A stretch of DNA of 43,256 nucleotides from Caulobacter sp. S45. Its GTDB lineage: Bacteria > Pseudomonadota > Alphaproteobacteria > Caulobacterales > Caulobacteraceae. Made by a program: the position numbers and the translations under genes. Below the pieces are notes generated by a model. That model did not search any database and was not told the origin of the DNA. It was given only the letters and a program-made list of their open reading frames with translations. Every line of letters starts with the position of its first letter. Position 1 is the stretch's first letter. The stretch is taken from positions 1 through 43,256 of the forward strand of contig NZ_CAHJWH010000007.1 in assembly GCF_903642205.1 (NCBI RefSeq), written 5' to 3'. Shown in pieces: positions 1 to 8,283 of the stretch.

Positions 1-222
1 GTCAGTCGTCCAATCTGAGGAAGGCATCTCCATGGATTGGATTATCCGAAGCTCGCAAAGAGTCTACAACCCACCCTCAGGGGACATGAACGTTGAGGCG
101 GAGAGCGGACGGCCGCGGCTGAAGAGACGAAGGGCAACACACCTCTTGGCGGCTTAGCTGGGTCGAGGGCAGGATTGCGTCGGGTCTTGGACACTGCGAA
201 GGCGTGAGGCGCTTATCTGGAG

Positions 223-247
223 CCCGTCTCCGCAGACGGGGAGATTT
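223..247 (+). terminator. Terminator-like hairpin
   Basis: A perfect 7-bp stem (CCCGTCT at 223-229, AGACGGG at 234-240) encloses a 4-base loop and is followed by GAGATTT. The T-tract is weak, so it may be an intrinsic terminator for a rightward gene ending before the window, or only a stable hairpin. Confidence 0.4.
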
Positions 248-254
248 GCATTCA

Positions 255-333
255 CCTCATCCTGATCCCGTCGAAGGACGAGGTCTCCACCGGGTGTGCC
301 ACGGCCTCGTCCTTCGACAGGCTCAGGATGAGG
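255..333. repeat. 29-bp inverted repeat, REP-like palindromic element
   Basis: Bases 255-283 and 305-333 are inverted copies of each other, matching at about 27 of 29 positions and separated by 21 bases, so the element can fold into a long hairpin. The arm core reads CTCGTCCTTCGACAGGCTCA. A single arm recurs at 10035-10060 and a degenerate partial copy at 26908-26931, all between genes, which suggests a dispersed intergenic palindrome family. Confidence 0.7.
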
Positions 334-425
334 CCGAAGGAAGCCACGTCGGTTCCACCTGAGCGGGCCATGCTCTAGGATCGTCAGCCGCTTGATGCCG
401 GCGCAACGGCGCGACGGAGCCTTCC

Positions 426-923
426 ATGACCCTCTTCCCGGACGAGCTGTTGGCGGCGGCCGAGGCCTTGCTGGAGCGGACGCGGCGGGCGGGGGTGCGG
501 ATCGCTACGGCCGAGAGCTGCACGGGGGGGCTGGTGGCGGCTCTGCTGACGGAGGTCGCCGGGTCGTCCGACGTGGTGGAGCGGGGCTACGTGACCTACT
601 CTAACGCCGCCAAGGAGGGCGCGATCGGGGTGCCGGCCGGGCTGATCGCGCGGCACGGCGCGGTGTCGGAGCCGGTGGCGCGGGCCATGGCGGAAGGGGC
701 GCTGGCCCGGTCGGAGGCGGAGATGACTGTAGCGATCACCGGCGTGGCGGGGCCGGGCGGCGGGTCGGCGGACAAGCCGGTGGGGCTCGTCTGGTTCGCC
801 ACCGCTCGGAAAGGCGGGACGACCCTGGCGCACGAAGAGCGCTACGGAGACCTCGGCCGCAGCGCCGTGCGCCTGGCGGCGGTCAGGACGGCGCTAGGAC
901 TGCTGTCGGGGCGGCTGGACTAG
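426..923 (+). CDS. pncC: CinA C-terminal family nicotinamide-nucleotide amidase
   Basis: This 165-residue protein is a stand-alone CinA C-terminal (PncC) domain. The family deamidates nicotinamide mononucleotide to nicotinate mononucleotide in cytosolic pyridine-nucleotide salvage. The N-terminal block ATAESCTGGLVAALLTEVAG, the following GYVTYSNAAK, and the glycine-rich AITGVAGPGGGSADKPVG are family signatures, and the length is typical of the single-domain form without the N-terminal MoaB-like domain. The ATG at 426 starts directly before the domain. Its 3' end overlaps the convergent COQ10-like gene by 41 bases. The family call is strong. The amidase activity is assigned by family only, since some members have other roles. 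Confidence 0.9.
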   Translation: MTLFPDELLAAAEALLERTRRAGVRIATAESCTGGLVAALLTEVAGSSDVVERGYVTYSNAAKEGAIGVPAGLIARHGAVSEPVARAMAEGALARSEAEMTVAITGVAGPGGGSADKPVGLVWFATARKGGTTLAHEERYGDLGRSAVRLAAVRTALGLLSGRLD

Positions 924-1374
924 CGCTCTCGCCGTAGAGCTGGCGGGCTCGGGCCTCGAAGCAGGCGATCAGCTTGTCCACCGCGAAGCCGAAGTTGGCC
1001 TTCAGCAGCAGGTCGAGCATTCGGGCCTTGAACTGGAAGTCGATGTCGAACACCACCTCGCAACCCGCCCGGTGCGGGTTGAAGGCCCAGCGGTTCTCCA
1101 GCCTTCGGAACGGGCCGGAGATCAGGCTGACGGCGATGATGCGGGCCGGAGCGTCGCGGCGCACCCGGGTGGAGAAGGCCTCCTTCAGGAAGGAGAAGCC
1201 GACCGATGCCGTGGCGTCCAGCACGCTGACGCCTTCCCCCTCCGGCTGCGGCTCGCCGGCCTGCATGGCGGTGATCCAGGGCACGAACTCAGGATAGGCC
1301 CGCACGTCGCCCACCAGCTCGAACACCTGTTCGGGCGTGTAGGGAAGCAGGCGGGTGACGTGGTAGGTCGCCAT
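883..1374 (-). CDS. COQ10/RatA family START-domain protein
   Basis: This 163-residue protein is a single SRPBCC/START-like lipid-binding domain of the COQ10/RatA family. Its N-terminus (HVTRLLPYTPEQVFELVGDV, then YPEFVPW) is the classical family opening. Mitochondrial COQ10 binds ubiquinone and supports respiratory electron transfer; the E. coli relative RatA was described as a ribosome-association toxin, but in alphaproteobacteria the gene is single-copy next to lipA and has no antitoxin, so a quinone-binding role is more likely. It lies 3 bases downstream of lipA and is probably co-transcribed with it. Its 3' end runs into pncC on the other strand. Confidence 0.88.
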   Translation of the reverse strand: MATYHVTRLLPYTPEQVFELVGDVRAYPEFVPWITAMQAGEPQPEGEGVSVLDATASVGFSFLKEAFSTRVRRDAPARIIAVSLISGPFRRLENRWAFNPHRAGCEVVFDIDFQFKARMLDLLLKANFGFAVDKLIACFEARARQLYGESASPAAPTAVLAPS

Positions 1375-1377
1375 GGC

Positions 1378-2361
1378 TCAGGCCAGCGACGCCCTGCCGA
1401 GTTCTCGCTGACGAGCGTCGCGCAGCCGGGCGAAGTCCTCCCCTGCATGGTGCGACGAGCGCGTCAGCGGGCTGGCGGAGACCATGGAGAAGCCCTTGGC
1501 GTAGGCGATGGACTCCAGCGCCTTGAACTCGTCGGGCGAGACGAAGCGGTCGATGGCGGCGTGGCGCCGCGTCGGCTGCAGGTACTGGCCGATGGTGATG
1601 AAGTCGACGTCGGCGGAGCGCATGTCGTCCATGACCTGCATCACCTCCTCCTTGGTCTCGCCCAGGCCCACCATCATCCCGGACTTGGTGAACTGGGCCG
1701 GGTCGCGCTCCTTCACCCGCTCCAGCAGGCGCAGCGAATGGTAGTAGCGCGCGCCAGGCCGGACCTTGAGATACAGCCGCGGCACGGTCTCCAGGTTGTG
1801 GTTGAACACGTCCGGGGCGGCCGCGATCATGGTCTCCGCCGCCGAGACGGGCTTCCTCAGGAAGTCCGGCGTGAGGATCTCCACCGTCGTGTCGGGCGAC
1901 TCGCGCCGGATCGCGCGCACCACCTCGGCGAAGTGGGCTGCGCCGCCGTCGTCGAGATCGTCGCGGTCGACCGAGGTGATGACCACGTGCTTCAGCCCCA
2001 TCTTGGCCACCGCATCCGCCACCCGCTGCGGCTCGGTGGAGTCCAGCGCCTCGGGCAGGCCGGTCCTGACGTTGCAGAAGGCGCAGGCGCGGGTGCAGGT
2101 GTCGCCCATGATCATCATGGTGGCGTGTCGCACCGACCAGCACTCGCCGATGTTGGGGCAGGCCGCCTCCTCGCACACCGTGGTCAGGCCGTGGGCCTTA
2201 ACGATGCCGCGCGTCTCGTTGTAGCCGGCCGAGCCCGGCGCGCGCACCCGCAGCCAGTCGGGCTTGCGCAGCACCTCCGTCTCCGGCCGGTTGCGCTTCT
2301 CAGGGTGGCGCAGCACGGTGGCGGGCGCAAACTCCGGGCGGGTGTCGATCAGGGTGGCCAT
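1378..2361 (-). CDS. lipA: Lipoyl synthase
   Basis: This is a radical-SAM enzyme of 327 residues that inserts two sulfurs into octanoyl groups on E2 and H-protein lipoyl domains. Both iron-sulfur motifs are visible: the auxiliary cluster [12 protein letters not shown] and the radical-SAM CTRACAFC. The conserved C-terminal [10 protein letters not shown], whose serine ligates the auxiliary cluster, is also present. Length is normal for the family. The ATG at 2361 is followed by the usual variable N-terminus. It sits 13 bases after the 2OG oxygenase stop and 3 bases before the COQ10-like gene, which suggests a three-gene leftward operon. Confidence 0.97.
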   Translation of the reverse strand: MATLIDTRPEFAPATVLRHPEKRNRPETEVLRKPDWLRVRAPGSAGYNETRGIVKAHGLTTVCEEAACPNIGECWSVRHATMMIMGDTCTRACAFCNVRTGLPEALDSTEPQRVADAVAKMGLKHVVITSVDRDDLDDGGAAHFAEVVRAIRRESPDTTVEILTPDFLRKPVSAAETMIAAAPDVFNHNLETVPRLYLKVRPGARYYHSLRLLERVKERDPAQFTKSGMMVGLGETKEEVMQVMDDMRSADVDFITIGQYLQPTRRHAAIDRFVSPDEFKALESIAYAKGFSMVSASPLTRSSHHAGEDFARLRDARQRELGRASLA

Positions 2362-2374
2362 CGGCAGGCGATCC

Positions 2375-2986
2375 TTACCCGAACAGGGCCTTGAAGAAGT
2401 GGGTGCGCTTGTGGCGCTTGGTCTTGCGGGCGGCGGCGTCCTCGTCCTTCAGCCAGAACACCTGCACCACCCGCCGCTCGCCCGCGAAGGGCTTGTGGCC
2501 GTGCCAGCTGTCCTCGGCGCGGGCGAAGGCGGCGAAGCCACCGTAGCGCGCCGGGATCGGCGCCGTGCCCGGGCCGTCCAGGTCCGGCCCTTCCAGGAAG
2601 CGCAGCGCGCCGCCGTCGCCCGACCAGTCGTCGTTCAGATAGACAAGCGCGGTGGCCACCTTGTCCTGGCCGTCGGTGTGGGGGCGCCCGTCCTTGGTGG
2701 CGGACCACTTGCGCACCACGATCATCTTGGGTCGGTCGACCAGGTCGCGGTCCAGCTTCTCACCCACGATGCGGGAGAACTCCGGCGCGTTCAGATCGTC
2801 CAGCAGACGCTGGAAGGCCGGACCGTAGCTCAGCTCCCCGACGGGAAAGAAGCCGGTCTTGCTCTCGTCGGGGAAGTCGCGGGCGAGTTGCGCCTTCTCC
2901 GCCTCGCCCAGCAGGCCCTCGGCGGTGAGGTGGGGGAAGGGCGCGGTCGTGGTGGGCCGCTCGGCGAGGACGTCCAGGCGCAGCAC
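2375..2986 (-). CDS. 2OG-Fe(II) oxygenase (prolyl 4-hydroxylase-like)
   Basis: This protein of about 203 residues has the jelly-roll 2-oxoglutarate/Fe(II) dioxygenase pattern. The iron ligands are probably the HTD in [11 protein letters not shown] and the distal histidine in SWHGHKPF, followed by an arginine ([10 protein letters not shown]) able to bind the 2OG carboxylate. The product resembles bacterial proteins annotated as 2OG-Fe(II) oxygenase; the substrate is unknown. I chose the GTG at 2986 because a GGAG lies seven bases upstream; the frame stays open to an upstream start at 3019. It leads the probable operon with lipA and the COQ10-like gene, but no functional link is evident. Confidence 0.8.
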   Translation of the reverse strand: MLRLDVLAERPTTTAPFPHLTAEGLLGEAEKAQLARDFPDESKTGFFPVGELSYGPAFQRLLDDLNAPEFSRIVGEKLDRDLVDRPKMIVVRKWSATKDGRPHTDGQDKVATALVYLNDDWSGDGGALRFLEGPDLDGPGTAPIPARYGGFAAFARAEDSWHGHKPFAGERRVVQVFWLKDEDAAARKTKRHKRTHFFKALFG

Positions 2987-3019
2987 GTTCAAACTCCAAA
3001 GCCGCCGCGACTGGCGCAC

Positions 3020-3246
3020 CCCTATCTAGCGATCCCTCGCCCGCCTCGCCACGGGCAGCGGCGCCGGCGATCAGGACCATCGGAGATCGCGGTCACAGCG
3101 CCACGGGTCGCCGTTCATCCTCCAAGACCTGAGGAGACCACGACCCGGCCTGGTCCGCCGCACGGGCGGCCGTCGTCAATGGGTTTTCAACCTCACAATG
3201 CTCAATTGTCCGCTGCAGCCAGGCTGAGCAGCGACGAGGTCGGTGG
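3020..3246. promoter_or_regulatory. Divergent intergenic region with AT-rich palindrome
   Basis: This 227-base gap separates the leftward oxygenase operon from the rightward histidine kinase and should hold both promoters. The most distinct element is the palindrome ACAAT-GCTCA-ATTGT at 3195-3209, inside an unusually AT-rich pocket about 40 bases before the kinase start. It could be part of a promoter or an operator. No sigma-70 consensus pair is clear. Confidence 0.35.
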
Positions 3247-5778
3247 ATGTTGCTCCAACGAGTGGCGGTGGTATGTGTCGGCGCCGCGCTCCTGCTCGCC
3301 CGGCCCGGCTATGCGCAGCCTGTCCCGGTCGCCCGCTGGACGCCCGAGGCCGTGGCGGCGGCGGTCGAGCGGCAGGCCCTCCGGACGAGCTTCACAGGCC
3401 TGCAGCAGTTCGGCCGCGAGGCTGTGGCGTCCCACCGCGCCGACCGGCTGCAGCGGCTGGAGCATGTGGAGTGGCTGCTCCTCAACCAGTCCGATTTCCA
3501 GCGCTTCGCCTACTGGAACGGCGTGCTCCGCGCCGAAGCCCGGAAGGCCGGAGACCGGCGCTATGTGGGCATGGCCGACCTGGACGCCCTGAGGAGCCGC
3601 TACGACCAGGGGGACCTTTCGGCCGAGGCCGAGGTCACGGCCATCGCGGCCAAGTCCCCGGACTGGTTCGTCCGCTGCCACGCCATGGTGCTGGACGCCT
3701 ACTTCCTGGTGAACCGGGACCAGGCGGCGAGCGCGCTGCACGAGCTGGCCGATGCGGATGGCCTGGCCATGGCCGCCGGTTCGGCGGCCGCACGCGCCGG
3801 CGTGTGGGAGATCGAAGGGCTCGCGCTCGTCAGGCTGCAGGACCTGGACGGAAGCGCCATAGCCTTCGGCCGCTCCCAGTTCGAGTTCGGCCAGGGTTAT
3901 CCTCGCCCCGACTATGACGGCATCTGGAACATGGCCAAGCTGGCGGTCACCGTCGGCCGGCAGGACCTGGCCCAGACCCTGTACGAGGCCCACCATCGCC
4001 TGTCGCTGCGCTCCGACCTGACCAGCGAGCGGCCGTGGGACGACCAGCTCTGCGCCACGGTCGCCGAGGGCCGCGACGCCCCCGCCGACGTGCTGGGCTG
4101 CCTGGCGCCGCTCGGGCCCGACTTCCGGGACGCGCAGTTCATCGCGCCCCTGGTGCTGCCCGGGCGCGCCATCGCCTATGCGCGCCTGGGAGACCTCGTC
4201 CAGGCGCAGCGGGACCTGGCGACCCTGATGCGCCTGCGCGACAGCAAGGCCGCCGCCACCGCCCGGTTCGAGCGGCTGCCGGAGGTCCAGGCCGAGATCG
4301 AACATGCGGCGGGCCAGGATCGGCAGGCCTTCGACACGCTGCGGACCTACACGCGCACGCACGACGTCACGGAGGCGCGCGCCTTCAGCCTGGGGGTCGG
4401 CCAGCTGACCGGCCTGATGGCTAGGCAGATGACCCTGCGCCAGCTCCAGCTGTCCACGGCGCAGAAGAACCTCGCCCTGGCCGACCGCGTGGTGCGCGAC
4501 CAGCGCCTGATCACCCTGGGGGGCGGCCTGATCGGCGTCGCGGTACTGGCGCTGCTCGCCTGGCAGGTCCGCGTGTCCCGCCAGCTCCGCAGCGCCCGGG
4601 CCGAGGCCGAGGCCGGCAGCCGGGCCAAGGGCGAGTTCCTGGCCAATATGAGCCACGAGATCAGGACGCCCCTGAACGGCCTCCTCACCATGGCCGAGGT
4701 GATGGAGCGCGGCGCGCTGGCGGACGAGCAGCGCCGCCGTCTGGCCGTGGTGCGCCAGTCCGGGCGCGACCTGCTGCGCCTGCTCAACGACATCTTGGAC
4801 TTCTCCAAGATCGAGGCGGGCAAGCTGGAGCTGGAGGAGATCCTGTTCGATCCGGCCCAGGTGCTGGAGTCCACGCTCGCCGGCTGCACCGCCTCCGCCG
4901 AGGCCAAGGACCTGCAGCTTCGCCTGGAGGTGGCGCCGGACGCCTGTGGACTGCGCCGGGGCGACCCGTCCCGGCTGCGCCAGATCGTGGCCAACTTCCT
5001 CGGCAACGCGCTGAAGTTCACCGTGTCGGGCGGCGTGCACGTGCGGCTCACAGGCTATGGCGAGGGCGGCCGCGAGGGGCTGCAGCTTGCGGTGCAGGAC
5101 ACCGGCGTCGGCATCGCCCCGGACAAGATGCGGCTGCTGTTCCAGAAGTTCTCGCAGGTCGACGCCTCGACCACCCGCCGCTTCGGCGGCACGGGACTGG
5201 GGCTGGCCATCTGCCAGGAGCTGGCGACGATGATGGGCGGGGCGGTGTGGGCGGAGAGCGTGGAAGGCCAGGGCTCGACCTTCTACGCCACCCTGGCGCT
5301 GCCCTATGCCGGCGAGGTCGAGGACCAAACCGAGATCTTCCAGCCGGCCGACGCCGCAGGACCTTCGGCGGCCCCGCTCCGCCTGCTGGCGGCGGAGGAC
5401 AATCCCACCAACCAGCTGGTGCTCTCCACCATCATGCAGATGTTCGGCTTCGAGCTGACCCTGGTGGGCGATGGCGAGCGGGCGGTGGAGGCCTGGCGAG
5501 CGCACGATTTCGACGCCATCCTGATGGACGTCCAGATGCCGGTCATGGACGGCGTCCAGGCCACCCGCGCCATCCGGGCGGCGGAAGCGGCGACCGGGCG
5601 CCCGCGGACCCCGATCATCGCCCTCTCCGCCAACGCCTTCAGCCATCAGGTGAGCGAGTATCTCGGCGCCGGCATGGACGCCCACGTGGCCAAGCCGATC
5701 GAGCTCGCCGCGCTCCAGAGCTCGCTGGAAGCCGTCCTGGCCAACCAGGACACCGTGGACCTTGCCGTGGCGGTCTAG
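3247..5778 (+). CDS. Hybrid sensor histidine kinase/response regulator
   Basis: This 843-residue protein begins with a secretion signal (hydrophobic residues ~5-20, ending near GYAQP), followed by a ~390-residue alpha-helical, probably TPR-like periplasmic sensor. One membrane segment follows at ~421-441. A HisKA domain carries the phospho-acceptor His470 in NMSHEIRTPLNG. The HATPase has its N box (LRQIVANFLGNALKF), DTGVGIAPDKM and GTGLGLAI. The C-terminal receiver has its phospho-accepting Asp761 in DAILMDVQMPVMDG and a conserved Lys in AKPIE. There is no DNA-binding output, so it must act through a separate phosphotransfer partner not found here. It converges on spt, overlapping its 3' end by 4 bases. 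The input signal is unknown; an envelope cue is a reasonable guess. Confidence 0.92.
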   Translation: MLLQRVAVVCVGAALLLARPGYAQPVPVARWTPEAVAAAVERQALRTSFTGLQQFGREAVASHRADRLQRLEHVEWLLLNQSDFQRFAYWNGVLRAEARKAGDRRYVGMADLDALRSRYDQGDLSAEAEVTAIAAKSPDWFVRCHAMVLDAYFLVNRDQAASALHELADADGLAMAAGSAAARAGVWEIEGLALVRLQDLDGSAIAFGRSQFEFGQGYPRPDYDGIWNMAKLAVTVGRQDLAQTLYEAHHRLSLRSDLTSERPWDDQLCATVAEGRDAPADVLGCLAPLGPDFRDAQFIAPLVLPGRAIAYARLGDLVQAQRDLATLMRLRDSKAAATARFERLPEVQAEIEHAAGQDRQAFDTLRTYTRTHDVTEARAFSLGVGQLTGLMARQMTLRQLQLSTAQKNLALADRVVRDQRLITLGGGLIGVAVLALLAWQVRVSRQLRSARAEAEAGSRAKGEFLANMSHEIRTPLNGLLTMAEVMERGALADEQRRRLAVVRQSGRDLLRLLNDILDFSKIEAGKLELEEILFDPAQVLESTLAGCTASAEAKDLQLRLEVAPDACGLRRGDPSRLRQIVANFLGNALKFTVSGGVHVRLTGYGEGGREGLQLAVQDTGVGIAPDKMRLLFQKFSQVDASTTRRFGGTGLGLAICQELATMMGGAVWAESVEGQGSTFYATLALPYAGEVEDQTEIFQPADAAGPSAAPLRLLAAEDNPTNQLVLSTIMQMFGFELTLVGDGERAVEAWRAHDFDAILMDVQMPVMDGVQATRAIRAAEAATGRPRTPIIALSANAFSHQVSEYLGAGMDAHVAKPIELAALQSSLEAVLANQDTVDLAVAV

Positions 5779-6989
5779 GCGGAGGCGCGCTGGGGCGTGT
5801 GCATGAGGCCCAGCCGCTCGCCCACGGCGGCGAAGGCGGAGAGCACCGCGTCGATCTGCTCGAGCGTGTGCACGGCGCTGACGCTGGAGCGCAGCAGCGG
5901 GCGGCTGTCCGGGGTCGCCGGCGGCAGGGCCAGGTTGAGATAGACGCCGGCCTCCAGCAGCCCGTTCCACATGGCCAGGGCGCTCGCCAGGTCGGGCATG
6001 GCCACGGCCACGATGGGCGTCGGCTGCGGTCCCGTCTCGAAGCCCATGGCGTTCAGGCCGTCATAGAGCCGCATGGCGTTGGCGGCGAGCTTCGCCCGCA
6101 GCGGCGCATCCTGCTCGACGCGCCCGAGTGCCGTGAGGGTGGAGGCGACGACGCCCGGCGGCAGGGAGGCGGTGAACATGTAGGGCCGGCTGACCACGCG
6201 CAGCAGGTCGAAATCCTCGGCGTCCGACACGCAGAAGCCGCCGATGGCGCCCAGGCTCTTGGACATGGTGCCGACGATGAAGTCCACGTCGGCCTCCACC
6301 CCGGCCAGCTCCGCCAGGCCGCGGCCCCGCTCACCCAGCACGCCCATGGAGTGGGCCTCGTCCACCAGCAGGTGGGCGCCGAGCTCGCGCTTCACCGCGG
6401 CGATCTCCTTCAGCGGCGCAGTGTCGCCCAGCATGGAGTAGACGCCCTCCACCACGATCAGCCGCTCGCCGGGCACGCCCTCCAGCCGGCGCAGGCGCTT
6501 GTACAGGTCGTCCGGATCGTTGTGGCGGAAGCGGATCACCTCGGCGTGGCCCAGGCGCGCTCCGTCATAGATGCTGGCGTGGCTATCGGCGTCCAGGATC
6601 AGGTGGTCGCCGCGCCCGACCAGGGCCGAGAGCACGCCCAGGTTGGCCTGGTAGCCGGTGGTGAACAGCATGGCGTGGCGGCGGCCGAAAAAGCGGGCCA
6701 GCGCCTGCTCCATCTTCAGGTGCGCGTCCAGGCTGCCGTTGGCGATGCGAGAGCCCGTGGTGCCCGTGCCCCAGGCGCGCACGGCCTTGACCGAGTCCTC
6801 CACGCAGTCCGGGTCGAAGGTCAGGCCGAGATAGTTGTTGGCGCCCATGATTATCACCCGCCGCGCGCCCATCCGGCCCTCGGTCGGCGACAGCATCTCG
6901 TCGAAGCGGACGTTGAACGGATCGGCGCCATGCGCGCGGATGTGGTCGTAGGCGTCCTTGTAGCCGCGGTGCCTGTCCAGCAGACCCAT
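5775..6989 (-). CDS. spt: Serine palmitoyltransferase
   Basis: This is a ~404-residue PLP-dependent alpha-oxoamine synthase. It would condense L-serine with a fatty acyl thioester to give 3-oxo-sphinganine, the first step of sphingolipid synthesis. Family marks are GANNYLGLTFDP, GTGTTGSRIANGS, the PLP-contacting LLVDEAHSMGVLG, and the PLP lysine (about residue 244) in GTMSKSLGAIGGF. On sequence alone it could be a KBL or BioF relative. The adjacent ACP, acyl-ACP synthetase and reductase genes, as in Caulobacter, decide for Spt. I start at the ATG at 6989, 4 bases after the ACP stop; an in-frame ATG at 7007 would overlap the ACP gene by 14 bases. It is the last gene of the leftward operon. Confidence 0.93.
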   Translation of the reverse strand: MGLLDRHRGYKDAYDHIRAHGADPFNVRFDEMLSPTEGRMGARRVIIMGANNYLGLTFDPDCVEDSVKAVRAWGTGTTGSRIANGSLDAHLKMEQALARFFGRRHAMLFTTGYQANLGVLSALVGRGDHLILDADSHASIYDGARLGHAEVIRFRHNDPDDLYKRLRRLEGVPGERLIVVEGVYSMLGDTAPLKEIAAVKRELGAHLLVDEAHSMGVLGERGRGLAELAGVEADVDFIVGTMSKSLGAIGGFCVSDAEDFDLLRVVSRPYMFTASLPPGVVASTLTALGRVEQDAPLRAKLAANAMRLYDGLNAMGFETGPQPTPIVAVAMPDLASALAMWNGLLEAGVYLNLALPPATPDSRPLLRSSVSAVHTLEQIDAVLSAFAAVGERLGLMHTPQRASA

Positions 6990-6993
6990 GCCC

Positions 6994-7263
6994 TCAGGCC
7001 CTCTCACGGAGGTCGGTGATCAGGGCGGCCAGGTCGCCTGCCGTCTGCACCGAAGCCAGCCGGTCGAGCGGGATCGACACGTCGAAGGCGTCCTCCAGCT
7101 CCATCACAATGTTCATAAGGGCCAGGGAGTCCACGTTGAGGTCGCGTGCGATGTCGGTGGCGGGGCTCACCGTCACTGGGCGGCCCAGCACGTTGCGCGC
7201 CGCACGGGCGATCTCCGCGAGGGTGAAGTCCGTCACGTTTACGGTCATGACCGGCAGAATCAT
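6994..7263 (-). CDS. acpR: Acyl carrier protein of sphingolipid synthesis
   Basis: This small acidic protein (89 residues, or 84 if translation starts at the second ATG at 7248) carries the phosphopantetheine-attachment motif DSLALMN after NVDS, in a typical four-helix ACP sequence ending in LRERA. In Caulobacter a dedicated ACP next to spt (AcpR) carries the fatty acid that Spt condenses with serine. It needs 4'-phosphopantetheinylation, and a PPTase is encoded at 24704 in the same window. It lies between cerR (69 bases upstream) and spt. The 69-base gap holds a small hairpin (ATGGC-GAAA-GCCAT, 7306-7319) and a possible TATAAG -10 box on the minus strand, so a second internal promoter is possible. 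Confidence 0.9.
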   Translation of the reverse strand: MILPVMTVNVTDFTLAEIARAARNVLGRPVTVSPATDIARDLNVDSLALMNIVMELEDAFDVSIPLDRLASVQTAGDLAALITDLRERA

Positions 7264-7332
7264 CTGTCCACGGCGGGCTGGGTCTGGAGCTTATAGGGTG
7301 CCATCATGGCGAAAGCCATAAACCGTCACACA

Positions 7333-8283
7333 CTAACGCCTCGCTCCGGCCAACCACTCCATGGCGCGATAGCCGGCGACCGTGTCGCGGAAACCCGCCG
7401 CCAGCTCGAACCGCGGCGGCGGAAGCCCGGCCGCAAGCTCGCCGGGCTGCAGGCCCCAGCCGCCGTGTAGGAGTTCCCGGATTTTACCCGACGTCACCAT
7501 GGGCGTGGCGCCGAGCAGGCCGCCGAGGTCGCCGGCGACGCCGAGCGCGCGCACCGCAAGGGTCGGGACGATCGCCAGCCTTACGCGCCGTCCGACCGCG
7601 GCCGCCGCCTGGGTCATGATCTCGCCCAGCCGGTGACCTTCGAGCCGCCCGTCGCAGAGCGCCACGCAGCCGCCGCCATCGATGCCCGCAAGCGTCGCGA
7701 TGGCCGAAGCCGCGTCATAGACATGGATCAGGGGGATGTTCAGCTCCCGGCGAAGGACAGGCAGGACCGGACTGGCGGCCGCCGCCTGGAACAGGCCCAG
7801 CGTCGCGCGGTCGCCCGGCCCGTAGATCGCGGGCGGCCGGACGATCCAGGCAGCCCGGCCCAGCGCCTCCGTGACCGCATGTTCGCCATCCCGCTTGCTC
7901 CGGGCGTAGGCCGAGAGCTGAGGGGCGCGAGCGGCCAGGCTGGAGACCAGCACGAAGGCGGCGTCCGGCGCCAACTCCCGCGCCACGGCCGCCAGCCGCC
8001 CGGCCCCTTCGGTGTTGACGTCCCGGAAGTGCGAGGCCCGGCGCGCCTTCACCACGCCCGCCACGTGGACGATCGCCTGGGCGCCGCGGCAAAGGCGTCG
8101 CAGCCCCTCCACGTCGGCCAGATCGCCCCGCACGATCTCCGGCTGCAGGTTGCGGAGGCGCGGGTCGGCGAGGTCGCGGCGGACCAGCAGCCTCAGCCGC
8201 CAGCCCTGCGCCGCCAGAGCCAGGCCGACCTGTCCCCCGAGGAAGCCCGTGACGCCGGTCAGCGCGGCCAGGCGCGCGGCCAC
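7333..8283 (-). CDS. cerR: NAD(P)-dependent epimerase/dehydratase, ceramide reductase
   Basis: This 316-residue extended-SDR protein has an N-terminal Rossmann glycine motif (GVTGFLGGQVG) and a catalytic YxxxK (SAYARSKRDGE) with a preceding serine pair in VLVSSLAA. In Caulobacter the SDR gene in this operon position (CerR) reduces the 3-oxo group of the sphingoid base or oxo-ceramide. The GTG start at 8283 abuts the TGA stop of the acyl-ACP synthetase (TGAGTG), so the two are translationally coupled. The SDR fold is certain. The ceramide-reductase role rests on operon position between aasR and acpR-spt. Confidence 0.87.
   Translation of the reverse strand: MAARLAALTGVTGFLGGQVGLALAAQGWRLRLLVRRDLADPRLRNLQPEIVRGDLADVEGLRRLCRGAQAIVHVAGVVKARRASHFRDVNTEGAGRLAAVARELAPDAAFVLVSSLAARAPQLSAYARSKRDGEHAVTEALGRAAWIVRPPAIYGPGDRATLGLFQAAAASPVLPVLRRELNIPLIHVYDAASAIATLAGIDGGGCVALCDGRLEGHRLGEIMTQAAAAVGRRVRLAIVPTLAVRALGVAGDLGGLLGATPMVTSGKIRELLHGGWGLQPGELAAGLPPPRFELAAGFRDTVAGYRAMEWLAGARR

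Larger units (their letters stand above)
1..425. other. Non-coding left end (no supported gene)
   Basis: I see no convincing gene in the first 425 bases. Short open frames here lack a ribosome binding site and any recognisable protein motif. The stretch holds a terminator-like hairpin (223-247) and a 29-bp inverted repeat (255-333), both listed separately. The sequence is less GC-rich than the rest of the window in its first ~100 bases, which fits intergenic DNA after a gene ending outside the window. Confidence 0.6.

Noticed and set aside
883-1374. RatA toxin of a toxin-antitoxin pair
   Set aside because: No antitoxin partner is adjacent, and the lipA-linked position is that of the housekeeping COQ10-like protein.
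1072-2394. A rightward open frame opposite lipA and the COQ10-like gene
   Set aside because: LipA iron-sulfur motifs on the other strand are unmistakable; this frame is low-complexity.
3202-5970. A very long leftward open frame covering the whole histidine-kinase gene
   Set aside because: It is antisense to a protein with complete kinase and receiver motifs. Its own translation is Gly/Arg/His/Gln-rich without any motif, a typical effect of high GC at the third codon position.
5775-6989. BioF or glycine C-acetyltransferase (KBL) instead of Spt
   Set aside because: These are close relatives, but the operon with an ACP, acyl-ACP synthetase and SDR, with bcerS divergent, fits Spt. No biotin or threonine genes are nearby.
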